This document shows, piece after piece, positions 1 through 11,909 of a stretch of DNA of 64,000 nt. The notes below the pieces were generated by a model. It was given only the letters and a program-made list of their open reading frames with translations. It had not been told where the DNA came from and made no database searches. The position numbers and the translations under genes are program-made. This stretch comes from Neoscytalidium dimidiatum (lineage: Eukaryota; Ascomycota; Dothideomycetes; Botryosphaeriales; Botryosphaeriaceae). The stretch spans positions 2,790,001 to 2,854,000 of the forward strand of contig CM074695.1 in the NCBI GenBank assembly GCA_037367355.1, written 5' to 3'. Every line of letters begins with the position of its first letter. The first letter of the stretch is position 1.

Positions 1-130
1 AAAAGAAAAAAAAGGGGGGGAATGAAGAGAAGACGGAAAAATGTAAAATGAAAGGCAGGTAGAGAGAGGGAGGGAGAGAGAGCAAAGAAATAGTTAAAAC
101 GAGTGAAATTTTGAAAAAGAAAAAAGAGGC
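1..130. repeat. Purine-rich low-complexity tract
   Basis: The first 130 bases are almost all A and G on the plus strand, with runs of A, a run of seven G, and GAGA-type simple repeats. No coding sense is visible. It lies downstream of the minus-strand gene that follows and may be 3' flanking sequence. Confidence 0.6.
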
Positions 131-251
131 AGGACCAGCAACCACAGCCTCGGTGTGAACCAGACACCAAGCGCCGTGTAGTTGTGAGAGATGAGACCAC
201 CACAGCTGCCGAATGAACGCCCAACGGTTACACGTCAAATGACAAGTTTGT

Positions 252-1109
252 TTACTCATGCCTCTTCCTATTCCTCTTGCGAGCATCCGAAATTTCCTTC
301 CTTCTCCGTGACTTGAAGGTAGGCTTCACAATATCGATATCCGCCTCGAGCTCCGGAGGCTCTGGTTCTTCCAGGATCGTTGTGAGATGCAAAGGATCAT
401 CACTCTCGGAACTCGAAGATGTAGATTCCGAATAGTCACAGCGATACACTGGCAGTCCGGAGTCATCACGCGCTGCGCTCGAGATGGATTCATTCGAATT
501 CTCGGGCGAGAGGCCTGGAGGGTATGCGTAGCGGAGATTGTACAACTGGTAGCCGGGACCGATAACCTCCTGACCAGCATATCCATGGGTATTAGAGTCG
601 ACAAGGCGGTTGGGACTGTCCTCACGTTGCTCTTGATAGAGTGGCAATGTACCGGACTTGGAGCTGTCTGGATAGATAGGCTCCGGGTCTGCGAGAAGAT
701 CGTAAGGGGACGACGGCTCGTGATAATGGTTTAGAACCTCGTCTATGGAAGGAATCGTGTAAGAGCTGACGTGATTCAGGATGTGTGGGTAGCGTGAACC
801 TTCAAGGATTATCAGTCTACAGTCCTACATGAATCTACACAGCGGTGAGAAAATTACAGTGGAAGGGGTACAGGATTATATGGTCGGGTAAAGGCCAGTG
901 GTGGGACTGCAAATGTGTTGGTACAAATTCTCGCGTCGCCCTGAGTGCTTTGTGCAATGGAAACCAGCCTCCTCCAAGACTTTGTCTCAAAACGTACCTC
1001 TGATGTCTCCCACAACGGTAGATGCAACAACATCATCCTCGATGCCGGCAGCCATCATCTCTTGGACCCTGCGGACCTTCTTCGAGGTGTCCTTCCGGCT
1101 TGCCGCCAT
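252..1109 (-). CDS. Hypothetical protein, 239 residues, three exons proposed
   Basis: I do not recognise this gene. Proposed exons are 1109-998, 906-872 and 824-252, with introns opening GTACGT and GTACCC and closing CAG and TAG. The frame closes across both junctions, giving 239 residues. The last exon is the secure part: it is rich in Ser, Pro and acidic residues, has a run of Ser in its middle, and ends in a very basic tail (SRRRKEISDARKRNRKRHE) that resembles a nuclear localisation signal. The first exon opens MAASRKDTSKK and is charged, so nothing suggests secretion. The start is uncertain, because another minus-strand frame overlapping 1055-1333 begins with a hydrophobic stretch and could belong to an alternative 5' exon. 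A short second intron (47 nt) is at the lower end of the usual size. Confidence 0.45.
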
Positions 1110-3225
1110 GCTAGGCGATGTAGATTGTCGACTGCAGCAGCGTTTCGTTCAATACCGGAGGGACAATTGCCTTGGCTGCTGCAGACCCTGTGGCGTGCCT
1201 CAAGTGCCGCAGCAAGGTTCTCAGGAACCTTCAGAGGGTCAGATGAAGTGGCAGTTGCTGATAAAGAGAAAGCAAAAAGTAGTAATATCAGCACAGACGA
1301 GAGTCTTCTCAGGGATGAGTGGTGTTGATGCATTGGGAAAATGAACAGGTAGATGAAGAAGGAGCGAGATGCTTATAACTTTTTGTGCATCAAACGGCTG
1401 CGACTGTTGGAACAAGGATAGCAACAAAGTCGACGAAAATCTGAAACACTTGGTATTCCTGCAGATGGCAGGGAACAGTGTGGTGTAGTGGAGATACAAA
1501 GTTGGGTTTTGTCATGAAGAGGACAGCAAAGCTGCTTTAAGCATGCTACCTTACGGCTGGATCACGTTCAGCCATCCTGAGCGGTGCCTCTGTTGGCTCG
1601 GCATTCATGGTGTGAGAGGCGCCGAACGGATCTGGGTCTGGCGACGGATTGTCTATATTCAGCTGCAGGAATGCAAACATGTTGGGTACCACACGTGGGC
1701 TAGCGTTTGGAACTGCAGGTACGAGACGGAGCAGGCCCAGAACCTGCAGAACAGCTGGGGGCGATGCGACCCGGGGGCCTTTCTGACCAGTGTTGGGCGA
1801 CAAACGGGCAGCTCAGGGCCGGGGCATCCCAGTACGAGTTTTGAAACACCAGCTCTTTGAGACCCGCATGTCGTGCAAGAAACACCTGAAGCGGCGCGGG
1901 CCGCTTGAGACGTCAGTCAAGGATAGATTATTGACTGAATGACGACTTTGAACTTCCCCTGCCACCAAACGACTTAACACCGACAGCGTCGCCAATATCC
2001 GAGGCAAGCTGCAGTATGTGGTGCGCGCGAAAGGACTCTGGGAAACCCGTGGGGCGACTGTACCCTGTATTTGCCTTCTTTATTTTATTTCATTTTTTTT
2101 TCAACGAGACAGATTCGAGCTGGATTGTTGTGTCAGTCAGGTGATATGCAACGACGACCAGGCGCAAAGACCAACTGGTGCACGGCGCAGCAGTTCGCAG
2201 ACAGACTCGAAGCGATGGCAAACGGCAACTGTTTCTATTCTCGTGGAGGGAGTCGGTAGGATGTCGACGGGGATTGGGGGGAGGGGTGTTGGAACAGCTG
2301 CGCCGCGACGCCACAAGCGCGAAGAAGGGCGGCGCATGCGAGCTGGCAAGAGGAGCAACAGACAAGGCTGGCGAAGGTGGGCGATGGGGCTCTTCGGGCT
2401 GGACCCTGGGAGTGAGAGGCGCGCTGTGGGGAAGAGACAGCGACGTGTTTGAGGAGCAGTCAGATGATGGCGGGCGCAGATCGGCGTGTAGCATGGTTAG
2501 GGCGAGGGTTCATGCAGTTTGCGTGGAGACACGACGAGTCGGGGCTGTTGAGTCCCACAGAGGCGCCGATAAGAGGGTTGCGCATGTGAGACCGGAGGCT
2601 TCTGACGCGATAGGCAAGCCGGAATCGCGGGCGGACCGGGCGCGGTGAGGGCGCGGGCGAGGGTGGTGTTGCGTTGGGATGGGCTGGCTGGGAAGAGGCT
2701 GGTAGGCAGAGCGCAATCAGCGACGGGGAGGCAGCTCCAGGCTGCTCTGGGTGGCTCTGACAGGCCGCCGCCCGGGTGCGTCTGGCGTCTGGCGTCTGGC
2801 GTCATCCTGTGCGGTGCCCCCCAAGCTCCGTCCTCCCACCATCCGCGCTGCTCTGCACTGCTGCACCGCGCCGCATCGCATCGCACCGCACCGCACCGCA
2901 CCGCACCGCATCCTCCAGCTCCAGCAGACACGGGCTCGTCCTGACACTGACACACGCCCCGCGACCACGCGCGCCAAGCTGATCCGATTGACACCGCACG
3001 CGCCCGCTTCTTCTGGTGCTAGCGGCTGCCAGCTCGAACAGCTCCGCTGCGCCCGCGACTCAGCAGCTCCCCAGCGCATCGCGCCGACAGCCTGGCGACG
3101 CTGCAATTGACCGTCAATCCTACCGCCTCAACAGCAGCAGCCAGCTCAGCCCGGCCCATCGCATCGCGCTCTGCCCACTGCCCGCTGCCCGCCGGCCCGA
3201 CACCGCTCTGCGCGCCCTGCCGCCA
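1110..3225. other. Intergenic region with GC-rich promoter sequence
   Basis: No convincing gene was found in this 2.1 kb. The part from about 2,270 onwards is GC-rich, so open frames arise by chance on both strands, and those frames lack splice structure or family resemblance. A C/T-rich stretch precedes the next gene's start. Most of the region probably serves as the promoter and 5' leader of the Crp1-like gene. Confidence 0.5.
2871..2912. repeat. Pentanucleotide microsatellite (CGCAC/CGCAT)
   Basis: About eight tandem copies of a five-base unit, first CGCAT and then CGCAC, lie about 315 bp upstream of the next gene's start. A five-base unit in a promoter can change length without affecting any frame. 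Confidence 0.8.
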
Positions 3226-5706
3226 ATGGGCTCCTATACCTTCAGGTGGTACGCGAGATTGCCTTCGTTTCCCGCGCCTGCCCTCGCTGATCTGTCGCCG
3301 CCTCTAGGGAGCATCCCGCCAACGAGGTCTTCGTGACCGGCACCTTCGACGACTGGTCCAAGAGCGTCAAGCTGGACCGCAACAATGGCATATTCGAGAA
3401 GACCGTCCACATTCCCAAGAATGACGAAAAGGTCCTTTATAAGGTGAGGTCCCCACCTGTGCGCCCGTGTCCCACAGCGCGCATCCCCGCTGCCTGCAAA
3501 CCGGATTTCGTCACCTGGTCAACGCACACACCGCTTACCGCTCCACCCTCAGTACGTCGTCGACGGCAATTGGACCACCAACACACAGGCCCCTCAGGAA
3601 GACGACGGCCACGGCATCTACAACAACGTCCTCGTCCCCGCCGACATCCAATCCTCCCCATCCGCACACATCATGTCTTCCGCCGCCCCCGATTCCACCA
3701 CCGCCCAGCTTGCCGCCGAGCAGCCCAAGGAGACTCCAAAGCCCGAGGACGTGCCCGGCGCCTTCATCGAGACCCCCGCCAACGAGGCCCAGTCCTTCTC
3801 CGTGAACCCCATTCCCGCCTCCAATGGCGATGCGAATCCCATAAAGCTTGCCCCCGGCGAGAAGGTCCCCGACGCGAGCGCAATCCACTCCAACACCGTC
3901 GAGTCGACCGTCAAGGACGACGAGGAGCTCAAGGCCCAGCATGAAGAGAAGGAGCAGGCTTTCGGCGTGAACCCGCTGCCCGCCTCCAACACTGCTGGCA
4001 ACCCCATCCACTTGGCGCCTGGGGAGAAGATCCCTGAGCCCGAGGCCATCTCCGCCAACAACATTGACAGCAACGTCACGCTGGACAAGGAGTCGTACGA
4101 GAAGGGCGAGTCGCTACCACCGCAGCTTGGCCCCGTCGTCACTCCTGAGAAGGAGCGTGGCGCAAACATCCTCGACATCCCCGGAATTACCTCCACCACC
4201 ATTCCCGAGTCTAGCCTGCCCATCGGCTCCGGCCCGAGTGCCCAGGAAGCTGACCCTGGCGTGACCGTGCAGTCGGCCCATCCAGAGAGCACCACTGCTG
4301 CTCTTGCCGCCCAGGTCCCGAAGGAGCCGCGCGGAGTTCCTGAGGTTGTGTCAGAAAGCCAGAAAGAGGCCGGCGTTTCGCCTGAGGCGTCCGCCAACCC
4401 GACTGCCGTCGAGGAGAAGGAAGAGGCCGAAAAGGAGCTTCTGGAAAAGGTGCCTGAGCAGCCCGCCGCTTCCGAGAGCTCCACCGCTGGCAATATTGCC
4501 AGTGCCGTGGCTGGCGGCGTTGCGGCTGCAGGCGCCGCCGCTGCCGGTGCTGCCTATGTTGCAAGCAACAAGGCCTCGGAAGCTGTCGGTGCCGTCACTT
4601 CCGAAGATTCCACCACCTCTCCGACCAGTGATCTGAAGGAGCTCGCCAACAACGCTACGACCGAGTCGGAACCCAAGGATGTTCCCGAGGTTGTCAGCGA
4701 GTCCATCAAGGAGGCTCATGCTAGCCCCGAGGCGGCCAGCAATGCTGAGGCTGTGGCCCACAAGAAGGACGTCGAGGAAGAGCTGTTGGACAAGGTTCCC
4801 GAGTCGAATGCTACTGGGCAAACTGCGGAGGAGAAGGATGTACCTGCTACTGTTATTAGCTCCATTGAGAAGGCTCATGAGAGTCCCGAGGCTGCTGCGA
4901 ACCCTGAGGCTGTCACCCAGAAGGCCGAGGTTGAGCAGGAACTGTTGCACAAGGTCCATGAGGGTGCAGCCAACGGTAGTGCTTCGACCAGCGCTGTTCC
5001 CGAGGTGGTCAAGGAATCGATTGCAAAGGCCGACGAGAGCCCGGAGGCCGCTGCCAACCCTGAGGCTGTCGAGGCCAAGTCAGCCGTGGAAGATGAATTG
5101 AAGAAGGAGGTCAAGCCCACCAACGAGATTGCTGACGTCGCACCGACCGAGAGCGCTGCTTTATCTGCCACAGCTCCTGCACCAACGGGCGAACCTGACA
5201 TTAGCCCCAAGGCATTGTCTCCTGACGAGCCTCTCAAGTCGTCCAGCGAGCCTGAGGTGCCTGCGACTTCGATCAATGTGCCTCCAGGCTCTGACACGAA
5301 GCTGAATGAGGGCGCCAATGGTCTGAATGCTCCTGCCGACAAGCCTGCCCAGACCGCAGCCGACCATGACGTCAGCCCCAAGACGGAGCCCGCTGCTGCG
5401 ACTACAACGGAGCAGACGGAGCCCACTGTCACCACTGGTACCGAGACCACGACCGTCCCCGCGACCTCGGAAGCAACGGAGAGCGATCCTAACAAGCCTC
5501 CAGCCACACCTGCCAAGTCTGACAAGGACAAGTCTACCCCTGGCACGCCTGGCTCTGACAAGAAGGCGAAGAGGCGCAGCTTCTGGGGTAAGCTGAAGGA
5601 CAAGTTCACCGGTGGCGGGCACAAGGAGCAACCCAAAGAGCAACCTAAGGAGCAACCTAAGGAGCAACCCAAGGAGCAACCTACGGAACAGCCGGCTTCT
5701 TCTTAA
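3226..5706 (+). CDS. Crp1/Mdg1-like protein with AMPK-type glycogen-binding domain and internal repeats
   Basis: Exons 3226-3248, 3308-3443 and 3553-5706 give 770 residues. The first ~85 residues form an AMPK1_CBM (CBM48-like) domain: MGSYTFRW, then EHPANEVFVTGTFDDWSK, then YVVDGNW, as in yeast Crp1 and Mdg1. The 23-nt first exon ends inside the Trp codon, which fixes the start. The remainder is a long, low-complexity acidic and Ala/Pro-rich tail. It holds two copies of an N-proximal module built on VNPxPASN and LAPGEK, then four copies of a ~43-residue module of the form VPEVVxES-SPEAxANPEAV-ELLxKV. An Ala/Gly-rich patch lies between the first and second copies. A basic patch (KKAKRRSFWGKLKDKF) and five KEQP-type repeats end the protein. 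Yeast relatives are linked to cruciform DNA binding and pheromone signalling, but the tail here is unlike theirs and its role is unknown. Confidence 0.85.
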
Positions 5707-8444
5707 AATATTGCAGAGAGCCTGGAAACTCGCAGGCGTGAGTGAATACTCCGCTTGTGAGACTGTTCGCGGCGTGTTATCAAAACTCGAAGCATGTGGG
5801 AAACTGGATCAGTGGTACAGAGGATTTTGTCATAGTTAACACCTATGCTCTCATCTGTATGACTGTTTCCAACTGCCCACATGCTCTTGAATTGGATGAT
5901 GCAGAAAATGTAGAAAGCAGCACGCTGACGGCTTGGGGTGAAGGAAAGTATTGGAGCTCAGACTGTCAATCGTTGAAGCGATTCATGATTGCCAGAATAG
6001 TATGTCTTTGGAAAGAGCAACTAAGTTGCCTATTTTATATTTTTTGGGATGATGACCGGGCAGAGTGGGAGCCTTCCTCCTCTAGGGTTAATGGGAACGG
6101 TTGGGGTATGATGGAAGAGGAAATCTGGTGATGGGAGGTCTTTTGCATTTCTTGGTTCGTAGCCCATCGTTTCTGGTCTTTTTTTGCTGATCGAGTGAGT
6201 TTGCGTGCGACATTGCAGCATCTTTCTTTGCGCCGTCCTCTCTCAAGCTAGCTTGTTGCTTGTCAGTTTTTTGTTGATATACCTCGGACTCGTACGTACT
6301 TTCAGGTACCATAATCGGTTGCTTTCAACTCCCTGGTGCACGCGCATATCTTGTGCTGGATTTAGCAGCAATTGGTTGCCTGTTGGTGGCTGTGCTTCTG
6401 TTCTGATTTTGATCTACTTTCTGCTTCAAATCTCTCATCTTTCAAGAAGGGTTTGCATACCTTGCAGATGCCCGGTCGCTTCGGTGTCAGATTTGGCTTG
6501 CCTGATTTTTGGCTCACGCGATCACTTTCTGCATTGGTCAACGCACGTGCGTACTGCGTCTACTCCTCTTTCACTCCTGAGATATCAATCTTATTCCTTT
6601 TCCTAATTTAGACTGACCGCTGCGATCGTGCCTGCGCTTTTGACAATTGTAGTGAGGGGGATCTTCGTCCGACATGCAGGAGTTCGACTTGCGTCTTGCT
6701 GATGGCCTCCTTGCCAGCATGAATGGTGGAAGAACCGTGTAGGTGTACGGACCGCAGACTCCTTTCGAGCAGCTCATAGGGTAAGTTGTGAGTCGCATCA
6801 TCATCATCTCAAGCTGAAGTAGAATAGCGCTTCGGGAGAAGTTCGATGCCCTCGACATGGGGAAAGCAGTGCTCCGTGCACAGGTCACGCCAATATAACG
6901 ACATACTCCCAACAGTGCAGGAAGGTCTCCAAAGCAGGAATCGTCCCTGGTACCCGTTGGTAGGGAACATTGATGAAGCCCTTGTCAGGCTACCAAGGGG
7001 CAAGGCAGATGAGAGGCGCGCATCAAAGAAACGCTCAGCCACCGTCCTTCATAATCTGCCAGGTTGATACCACTCCATGGTATGAGGTCCGCTGAAGGTT
7101 TCGTCATTCTACTGATCGTGACTCTCTATGCCAAATATAGACCAATGAGCGGATTTATGCCTCGCTTGTGCTACTATTTTCCACAACTCACTTTTGTCCA
7201 AAGGTCGGAGCTGCACAGAAAGTTTCATAAGAACAAACTCGCCTCACTGATGGGCAGCAACAGTTGACCGAATAGATGCCGTTTTTTCAATGCCTTAGTT
7301 GGCAAATATGATGGTGTCAGCAGCGGCATTTAGCACGGTTGGTTCCTCGGCTTTTTTACACTCTCTACCACGATTACCGAAGACATGCGGAAGTCGGTAA
7401 TACTTTAATTGTCCATGACACCCCTAATAAGTAGTAAATGGTACTGCATATGAGAATCTATGAATATTACTTCTCTTAAACTATGTGCGATGCTGTAAAT
7501 CACCTTATTTCTTAATCTTTCTGAAAGCAACGTCTTTATTGTCTTAACAGATGGCAGGATGGAATAAAATGGTGCCCGAAGATCTTTAGCAATCAACAAC
7601 CAGGGCAATATAAGTCATTCTTTGAAATCTATTCCATTGCTAGAAGATGAGGCGCGCTTCGTGAAGGCAAGATTGCCCCACATAAGTCCCCAAGATCCAC
7701 GCTTAGTCGTCAACCGCTGTTGGCTTTTTTTCTTCTCTTTTTTTTTTTCTTTTATTACGGAAAAGCCACCAACATCCCCATCAGGTGTTCAAATTGGTGA
7801 TAAAACGATGTGTGGTCATGCAAGGGCACAACGTGATGGCAGACCGGAAAGTTCCAGCGTAGCTCACGGTCAGCTTTTCTGTTGGACTGGGAGTAAAGGC
7901 TCAAAGGCACTACAACCTACCGTGGGCCTCGCATCTCTGCTTCAAAATCCATCACTTCTCACTCAGAACATATTGAACCAGTATCTAGGCGGGATGTACT
8001 CTTCTTCTCTTCTGTCGTGCTTGTGAGCCGTTTTTCTCCACCTGGAAATGCCCTTAAAGCCACCATTCTACTCGGTGGGGATAACATGCAAATATCTGTC
8101 ATAATATATTTAGGGAAAGTGTGATGGTAAGTTCTATAGGTAGTCAACAATGATATTCAGCATTTCCCAAAGTTGAATGTTAGTGGCAGTGCTGGCAGAA
8201 ATCCACGCGATACTCTTTGGTGACTTAAGCATCTTCTCTGTGAAAAATTCTTGTTTTCTTTGTTCCTATCAAGCATAGTCTCTTTATTTAAACCAAAGAA
8301 TATACCAAAATTATCAGCAAATATCTTCTAGTGCTAATAAGTACTATTTTCCCATTGAACTACTAGCGGTTATCTTTCTGAAGTCTCTCTACTACTCATC
8401 CTCCCCTACGCCATTACAGAACCTTAACCATAAACCTCGCAAAT
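5707..8444. other. Gene-poor, AT-rich intergenic stretch
   Basis: No gene can be supported in these 2.7 kb. Open frames are short, lack family resemblance and do not combine across plausible introns. The region has T-rich tracts, notably near 7,725-7,755, and its composition is more AT-rich than the neighbouring genes. It may contain decayed repeat DNA, but I see no terminal repeats or transposase motifs. Confidence 0.5.
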
Positions 8445-8927
8445 ATGTGTCCACCTGGAAAGTCAGGCGGCTTATGCATCATAATAATCTGTTTCGCCGT
8501 CACAATTGCCTTTGCGGTAGCTACTGTTGTCACGTCGCACCATAAAGACAAGAAGAACACGAGCAACGGCGGCAACAGCAGTAGAGGCGGCGATACTCAC
8601 ATCAACACCGTCGACATTACCAAAGACAACGTTGAGAGCATTGCCTCGGCCATCTACGTTGGAGCCGCGGCTACTACTGCAGCTTGGATGCCTCCACTGC
8701 ACCCAGTCGACCATCATGTTACTGCTATCATGGCCACCAAGTCAGAGTCGTCGTTGATGCCAGCGGTCAATGGTGGGCCTGCCTTTAACTCCCGCGTACT
8801 TGTACCGCCGACGCACCTGAACCTTCGGAACACCATCACCACAGCAAGTGTGGGTGCGGAAATGAGAGCGAAGTCAGCGCCTACTCCCACGACTTTGATC
8901 ACTGTGTTCACGAATCTATCACCCTGA
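8445..8927 (+). CDS. Small single-pass membrane protein, tandem paralogue 1
   Basis: A 160-residue intronless frame. Residues ~8-31 form one hydrophobic membrane helix (GGLCIIIICFAVTIAFAVAT), followed by a polar His/Lys segment and a Gly/Ser/Asn-rich linker containing GDTHIN. The C-terminal half is rich in Thr, Val and Pro and has no known domain. The same order (N-terminal helix, Gly/Ser/Asn linker, GDTxIN, a PL-P-D motif, then a Thr-rich tail) recurs in the next gene on the same strand, so the two look like a diverged tandem duplication. The start is the first ATG of the frame, just before the helix. With no cleavable signal evident, the tail would most simply lie outside the cell or in a lumen. 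Function unknown. Confidence 0.65.
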   Translation: MCPPGKSGGLCIIIICFAVTIAFAVATVVTSHHKDKKNTSNGGNSSRGGDTHINTVDITKDNVESIASAIYVGAAATTAAWMPPLHPVDHHVTAIMATKSESSLMPAVNGGPAFNSRVLVPPTHLNLRNTITTASVGAEMRAKSAPTPTTLITVFTNLSP

Positions 8928-9252
8928 GCAACCACCATCTCCGGTTCAGCACGGGCACTCATTATCTTAGAGCATCTTCATACGATTTCATTAGATTTTC
9001 GACTTAATCTTTTTTTTAACATACGGAGAATATAACATCGGAAGGAATTTACGAGGCCCCGTGGGCAGTTACAAGTGTCAATGTCGTAGAAAGTATCTCG
9101 ATTCCTTTGTCGGTAGTAGGTTCTTGATGCTTATCTATGCAAGAATAAAGACATTGTACCATACACCAGATAATCCTATATATCCCGGCCGCCCTCTTCT
9201 CCACATACCACTGCAATCTCATCCCGATCCTCAAGCCGCAAGCATCGCAAAG

Positions 9253-9792
9253 ATGGAGAAGGCCTTGATCATCTCCTTGGTTATCCTCATCATCCTCGCC
9301 ATCGGCGCATTCGTCGCCACTTGGATAGTGACTCGAAAGACGCACATGGTAAGCTCTGGCGACGGCGGTGGCGGCGGCAGCAGCAGCAACAGTGGTAGCG
9401 GCGATACTAATATCAACATCTCCATCGATAACGGCGACGACAACATGGCTGCGACAGTCCAGACTCCTAGTACTACTTATTTTGCTGTTGCTGAGGCGCC
9501 ATTGCGTCCGATCGACCAGGTTCCCACTTCAATCATAGTCGTCACGACACAACCATCACTGCTTTCGACTATCACGGTCCCTGCTACTACTGTCCCGTTT
9601 GAGCCAGCGTTTAGCCTAATCCTCCCTGCCACGGACCCCACAACGGGGGCTGGGTCGACCTCGACCGCGACCATGTTGACGACGTTAGTCACCACGGTTA
9701 CGAAGCCGCGTCCCATCATCACTGTTAGTACATCCGCCGGGATCCCTATCATTTTGGAGGGCCCGTCGTTTGGGACGTTCCACCTAGAGTAG
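9253..9792 (+). CDS. Small single-pass membrane protein, tandem paralogue 2
   Basis: A 179-residue intronless frame starting MEKALIISL. Residues ~3-24 form a membrane helix rich in Ile and Leu. A Gly-run and Ser/Asn linker follows, then GDTNIN, then a Thr/Val/Pro-rich tail suited to O-glycosylation. An in-frame non-ATG start further upstream is possible, but the ATG just before the helix matches the layout of the neighbouring paralogue. Shared landmarks with that gene are the linker, GDTxIN and the PLxPxD motif (PLHPVD there, PLRPID here). The rest has diverged strongly. No enzyme motif is visible; a surface or cell-wall-linked role is only an inference from composition. Confidence 0.7.
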   Translation: MEKALIISLVILIILAIGAFVATWIVTRKTHMVSSGDGGGGGSSSNSGSGDTNINISIDNGDDNMAATVQTPSTTYFAVAEAPLRPIDQVPTSIIVVTTQPSLLSTITVPATTVPFEPAFSLILPATDPTTGAGSTSTATMLTTLVTTVTKPRPIITVSTSAGIPIILEGPSFGTFHLE

Positions 9793-10132
9793 TGCGTGGG
9801 ATTGAGCGGCTGATCAGTCAAGTTTCGTTGGCTCTAGATGTATTCTCGTCCAATTTTCCTATTTCGTGGGTAAAAAAGAAAAAGCGTTGGAATTATGCCT
9901 TGTAGCAGAAAGGAGTATGTAACAATGATCGATGCTACCGTAAGTTCAAACAAATGAAATATCCGAGGATTTGTACCAGATGGCTGAATATCAATATACA
10001 ATGGGGTATGTTTCCGTAATTCACAACATCGCCTTTTCGCGGTACTGCCTAATGCCGAACGCCACTGTTCACAGGGCGGAAACCCAGTGTCAGCTTATGT
10101 ACGTTTCATCCTAAAAGACGAATCAGTCAACA
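9793..10132. other. Intergenic between convergent genes
   Basis: This 340 bp separates the 3' ends of two convergent genes. It is AT-rich and contains no coding signal that I can support. Confidence 0.5.
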
Positions 10133-11909
10133 TTACTTACCGATGAGCACGACCAGCCATCTCACGAGGCCCCCGCCCTTACCTTTCGCGCCCAAACCAA
10201 GAATAGTGAACAGCCAGTTGCTCTTAGCGTTGCCGTTCCGATCAAAGTTTGGCTTCAGTTCGCTCATCTGCTTATATTGCTTTGCCTTCTTGTCCGTGTA
10301 CGGCGGATAACGAACCGCCAGAAGGGACTCCATCCAGCCCGGGGTAGTCGTGACGGAACGGCGATGGGTGAAGGCATCAAAAGAAGCGCGGCCACGGTAG
10401 GCGCCTTGTCCGCTAGTACCCACGCCACCGAAAGCAAGCGTCGGGATGGATGCATGGAAGAAACCACTGGCAACTTGTCAGCAATTAACTGAAAGAAGAG
10501 GAGTGAGTAGTTGACTGTGACTCACTCGTTGACTGAGGCACCACCGGACCGTGTCTCATTGAGAACTATAAATTGCTTGTTAGCCGCCATTTGTTCATGC
10601 TTGTGGGCTGGTACCTACTTCTCTCTGTCTCCTTCTTGTTGCCGAACGGATAGATGCCGAGAGGAGTATCGTGAACGTCATTAGCGATCCTGATGGCCTC
10701 ATCCAGGTCCTTGACGGGAAGAACAGGGATGAGAGGACCAAAACTTTCTTCCACAATCAAGCTATCCTGAGGGCTATCGACCTGTACAACAGTCGGCTCG
10801 AAGAAGAGTTCGCTCTCGTCCATGGTACCACCTAGCAGAATCTTGCCATTACTCTCGTCCAACATCTTCTTCAATCTCTTGAACTGCCGCTCGTTTACGA
10901 TATGGCTGTAATCTGGGCTCTTCTGCGCCCCCTGGGGAAAGAACTCATTGTATGCCGTCTTCAGCTCCGCAATTAAGGCGGGCAGGATTTCCTGATCGAC
11001 CATGATATAGTTCTGGCTGACGCAGACTTGACCGGCGTTATGCAGCTTTGCCCAGAGCAATCTACGCGCGGCAAGCCTCGGGTCTGCGTTCTTTGTGACG
11101 ATGGCCGGATTCTTGCCTCCCAGTTCCAGTGTTACAGGAGTGAGCGTCTCAGCTGCCTTCTTCGCAATGATTGTGCCAACTCCAACGCCGCCAGTGTAGA
11201 AAATCTTATCCCACTTCTGCTCAAGCAGAGCAGTGGTCTCGGCAACGCCTCCTTGGACGACGGTATAAGCGGTCGAGTCGAGCGATTCGCGGATGACCTT
11301 CTCCATGACTGCGGCAGCGGCAGGAGCATTTTCGCTAGGCTTCAGGACGACGGTGCAACCAGCGGAGATAGCCCCGATGACAGGACCCAGGGAGAGTTGA
11401 ATAGGAAAGTTGTAGGCGCTGTCGGCAAATTCAGCCATCCATTACTGCACTCGGACAGGTACGGTATACTCACCCGATGACTAGAACTGTGCCCAATGGT
11501 TCTTTACGGATGTGCGGCGCGAGGAGCTTGTTGGCGAGCGGAATGTCCGGAGCCTTCTCATCCTTGACCCATTTCTCCAAATTGTTCTGCACAAAGACGA
11601 TGTCGTTGAGGACCCAGCCAAATTCAGCCAGATAGGTCTCGAAGGCAGACTTATTCAAATCTTTTTTGCAGGCCTCAATGATGAGCTGTTCATTGTCCTT
11701 TAGCCTGCAAAGCGCGTGTGCGCGTTAGCGACAATACGCGTTGGTTGCGGAGCGGGTGCGCATAGTTACCCCCAGTATAGCTTGCGAAGCTGCTTCAATC
11801 TGAAATCGACATTACGCGTCTTTTGGGTGTTGAAGGTTGTGCGGAGAAGATTGACGATCGAGGGGATCGACTCGATGGGGGTGTATTGGAGCTCCGGGAG
11901 TTTCGACAT
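10133..11909 (-). CDS. HFD1: Fatty aldehyde dehydrogenase (ALDH3 family, Hfd1-like), membrane-anchored
   Basis: Exons 11909-11770, 11704-11474, 11418-10619, 10565-10526 and 10466-10133 give 514 residues. The enzyme oxidises long-chain aldehydes to fatty acids with NAD(P)+; the yeast relative also acts in sphingolipid breakdown and coenzyme Q precursor synthesis. Catalytic landmarks are the general-base Glu in LELGGKNP (~222) and the nucleophile Cys in NAGQVCVSQ (~256), plus SFGPLIPV and the ALDH3-typical RSGGASVN and AYRGRASFDAFTHRRS. The C terminus is hydrophobic (GGGLVRWLVVLIG), as expected for a tail anchored in an ER, lipid-droplet or outer mitochondrial membrane. The final codons overlap a perfect GTAAGT, so one more intron could replace only the last residue or two. 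Four introns of 53-65 nt and one frame throughout make this assignment firm. Confidence 0.92.

Noticed and set aside
1055..1333. Minus-strand frame with a hydrophobic N terminus that looks like a signal peptide
   Set aside because: It overlaps the better-supported first exon of the 239-residue model in another frame, has no family match, and I could not splice it to the secure last exon.
1546..1803. Minus-strand frame of 85 codons
   Set aside because: Short, no family resemblance, no convincing splice partners; kept out as chance.
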